Source: an uncultured Sulfurovum sp. (lineage in GTDB: Bacteria > Campylobacterota > Campylobacteria > Campylobacterales > Sulfurovaceae). From it: 64,000 bases of DNA. The DNA lies in the NCBI GenBank assembly GCA_902727855.1, contig CACVAS010000058.1:171029-235028 (forward strand), written 5' to 3'. Position numbers and translations under genes: made by a program. This document shows positions 62,905 through 64,000 of the stretch, in pieces (the stretch's first letter is position 1; every line of letters begins with the position of its first letter). The notes beneath the pieces were generated by a model. It saw nothing but the letters and a program-made list of their open reading frames with translations. It was not told the DNA's origin and did not search any database.

Positions 62905-64000
62905 ATGGCAGAATATGGTGCTAGTAATATTAAAGTCCTCAAAGGACTTGAAGCAGTAAGAAAACGACCAGGCATGTACATAGGTGACACCTCAACAAAA
63001 GGTCTTCATCATCTAGTCTATGAAGTAGTAGACAACTCTATCGATGAGGCAATGGCTGGTTTTTGTGACACCATCAAGGTCACGCTTACCAAAGAAGGTT
63101 CGGCAATTATTGAAGATAATGGTCGAGGAATTCCTGTCACAGAGCACCCTACAGAAAAGATTTCGGCTGCAACAGTTGTACTTACCGTACTACACGCTGG
63201 TGGTAAGTTTGACAAAGACACCTATAAAGTATCTGGTGGATTACATGGGGTTGGGGTCTCTGTTGTTAATGCACTCTCTAAAGATTTACATCTTACCGTT
63301 TTTAAAGACAAAGAGATACATACACAAAGCTTTAAAGAGGGTATACCTACGGCTGCACTTATCTCTGGAGACAGTACAAGAAAGCATGGTACAAAAATAG
63401 AATTTTGGCCAGATGAGACTATCTTTACAGACTCAGTAACCTTCCAAAAAGAAATTTTAATGAAGCGTTTTAAAGAGCTTTGTTACTTAAACCCTAAAAT
63501 CACTATTGATTTCAGAGATGAGAGAGATGGAACAAAAGAGGTCTACCATTTTGAAGGTGGTATTAAGCAGTTTGTCGAAGATATGAACACCAAACAGGCT
63601 CTTAGTACAGCACAATTTTTCCAAGGGAAAGCAGATGACATCGAGATAGACATCGCCCTGATGTACTGTGATGCAGACTCTGAGAAGTCTCTCTCTTTTG
63701 TCAACAACATCAAAACAGCGGAGGGTGGTACACATGAAGCTGGTTTTAGGGCTGGACTTACACGTTCCATGTCAAGCTACATCTCTAAAAATGCCAACGC
63801 AAAAGAAAAAAGTACCAAAATTACAGGTGATGACTGTAAAGAAGGGCTCATTGCCATAGTCTCTGTACGCGTGCCTGAACCACAGTTTGAAGGACAAACC
63901 AAAGGGAAACTCGGTTCTTCTTATGTACGCCCATTAGTACAAAAATTCTTTTCTGAGAACTTTAACAAATACCTAGAAGAGAACCCATTAGAAGCCAAGG
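62905..64000 (+). CDS. gyrB: DNA gyrase subunit B (N-terminal part, runs off window)
   Basis: The frame is open from the ATG at 62905 (AGGAG upstream) to the last base. GHKL ATPase motifs: RKRPGMYIGDTS, VVDNSIDEAMAG, EDNGRGIPV, GGLHGVGVSVVNALS. The transducer domain follows (SFVNNIKTAEGGTHEAGF). Supercoils DNA with GyrA. The 176-nt gap before it contains a TATAAC-like -10 at 62818-62823. The upstream gene is tsaD, not dnaN. Confidence 0.95.
   Translation, partial: MAEYGASNIKVLKGLEAVRKRPGMYIGDTSTKGLHHLVYEVVDNSIDEAMAGFCDTIKVTLTKEGSAIIEDNGRGIPVTEHPTEKISAATVVLTVLHAGGKFDKDTYKVSGGLHGVGVSVVNALSKDLHLTVFKDKEIHTQSFKEGIPTAALISGDSTRKHGTKIEFWPDETIFTDSVTFQKEILMKRFKELCYLNPKITIDFRDERDGTKEVYHFEGGIKQFVEDMNTKQALSTAQFFQGKADDIEIDIALMYCDADSEKSLSFVNNIKTAEGGTHEAGFRAGLTRSMSSYISKNANAKEKSTKITGDDCKEGLIAIVSVRVPEPQFEGQTKGKLGSSYVRPLVQKFFSENFNKYLEENPLEAK

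Overview
The window is about 64 kb of an AT-rich bacterial chromosome, most like a Sulfurovum/Sulfurimonas-type member of the Campylobacterota (assignment inferred from gene content). Key indicators are two five-gene 2-oxoacid:ferredoxin oxidoreductase operons of the reductive TCA cycle, a DabA/DabB inorganic-carbon pump, single-domain globins and hemerythrins, and protein styles typical of that phylum. No rRNA, tRNA, CRISPR array or intact transposase was seen.

Layout: 0-6.2 kb holds the end of an MFS transporter, an ispA-tkt-mreB-like operon, aroK, and small HicB-like and degenerate CZB-like proteins. 6.34-9.44 kb is a cargo-only island: a WYL-type regulator diverges from a two-gene cassette (an FtsK-gamma-like winged-helix protein and a PD-(D/E)XK nuclease). 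The island is bounded by a 63-nt near-perfect direct repeat of the 3' end of a MATE transporter gene. 9.4-15.2 kb holds the MATE gene, purN, nnrDE, a Septu-type ATPase/HNH defence pair (ptuAB), a REP pair and rpsU. 15.4-18.8 kb is a run of small, mostly unrecognised proteins.

18.8-33.4 kb is the carbon block. A three-gene dab operon (DabA, a small NuoM/N-like membrane protein, DabB) diverges from the first oxidoreductase operon across a roughly 560-nt control region with a 14-bp-arm palindrome. A G3E metallochaperone-type GTPase and a second oxidoreductase operon follow. CO2/bicarbonate accumulation and ferredoxin-dependent carboxylation are thus encoded side by side.

33.6-41.6 kb encodes an aberrant trigger factor lacking its ribosome-docking motif, two group-III-like truncated globins, two hemerythrins, a DksA-like zinc finger, a ClpS-like protein, a receiver-like domain, and an 874-residue double-AAA protein ending in an FtsH-type pseudoprotease. 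41.7-51.2 kb has a TPR protein with 126-nt DNA repeats, purT, a VKOR-thioredoxin fusion, a 2-hydroxyacid dehydrogenase coupled to a fumarate-reductase-like AB pair, a SPOR-like protein and leuC. 51.6-56.6 kb is one 1639-residue YadA-like trimeric autotransporter with nested tandem repeats. 56.7-64 kb carries a Sel1 protein, a transposase-like relic beside a REP pair, an RqcH/NFACT protein, cdsA, dxr, a small hydrolase, tsaD and the start of gyrB.

The strongest candidates for something undescribed are the nuclease cassette at 6.4-9.4 kb, the AAA-AAA-pseudoFtsH protein, and the REP-like hairpin family.
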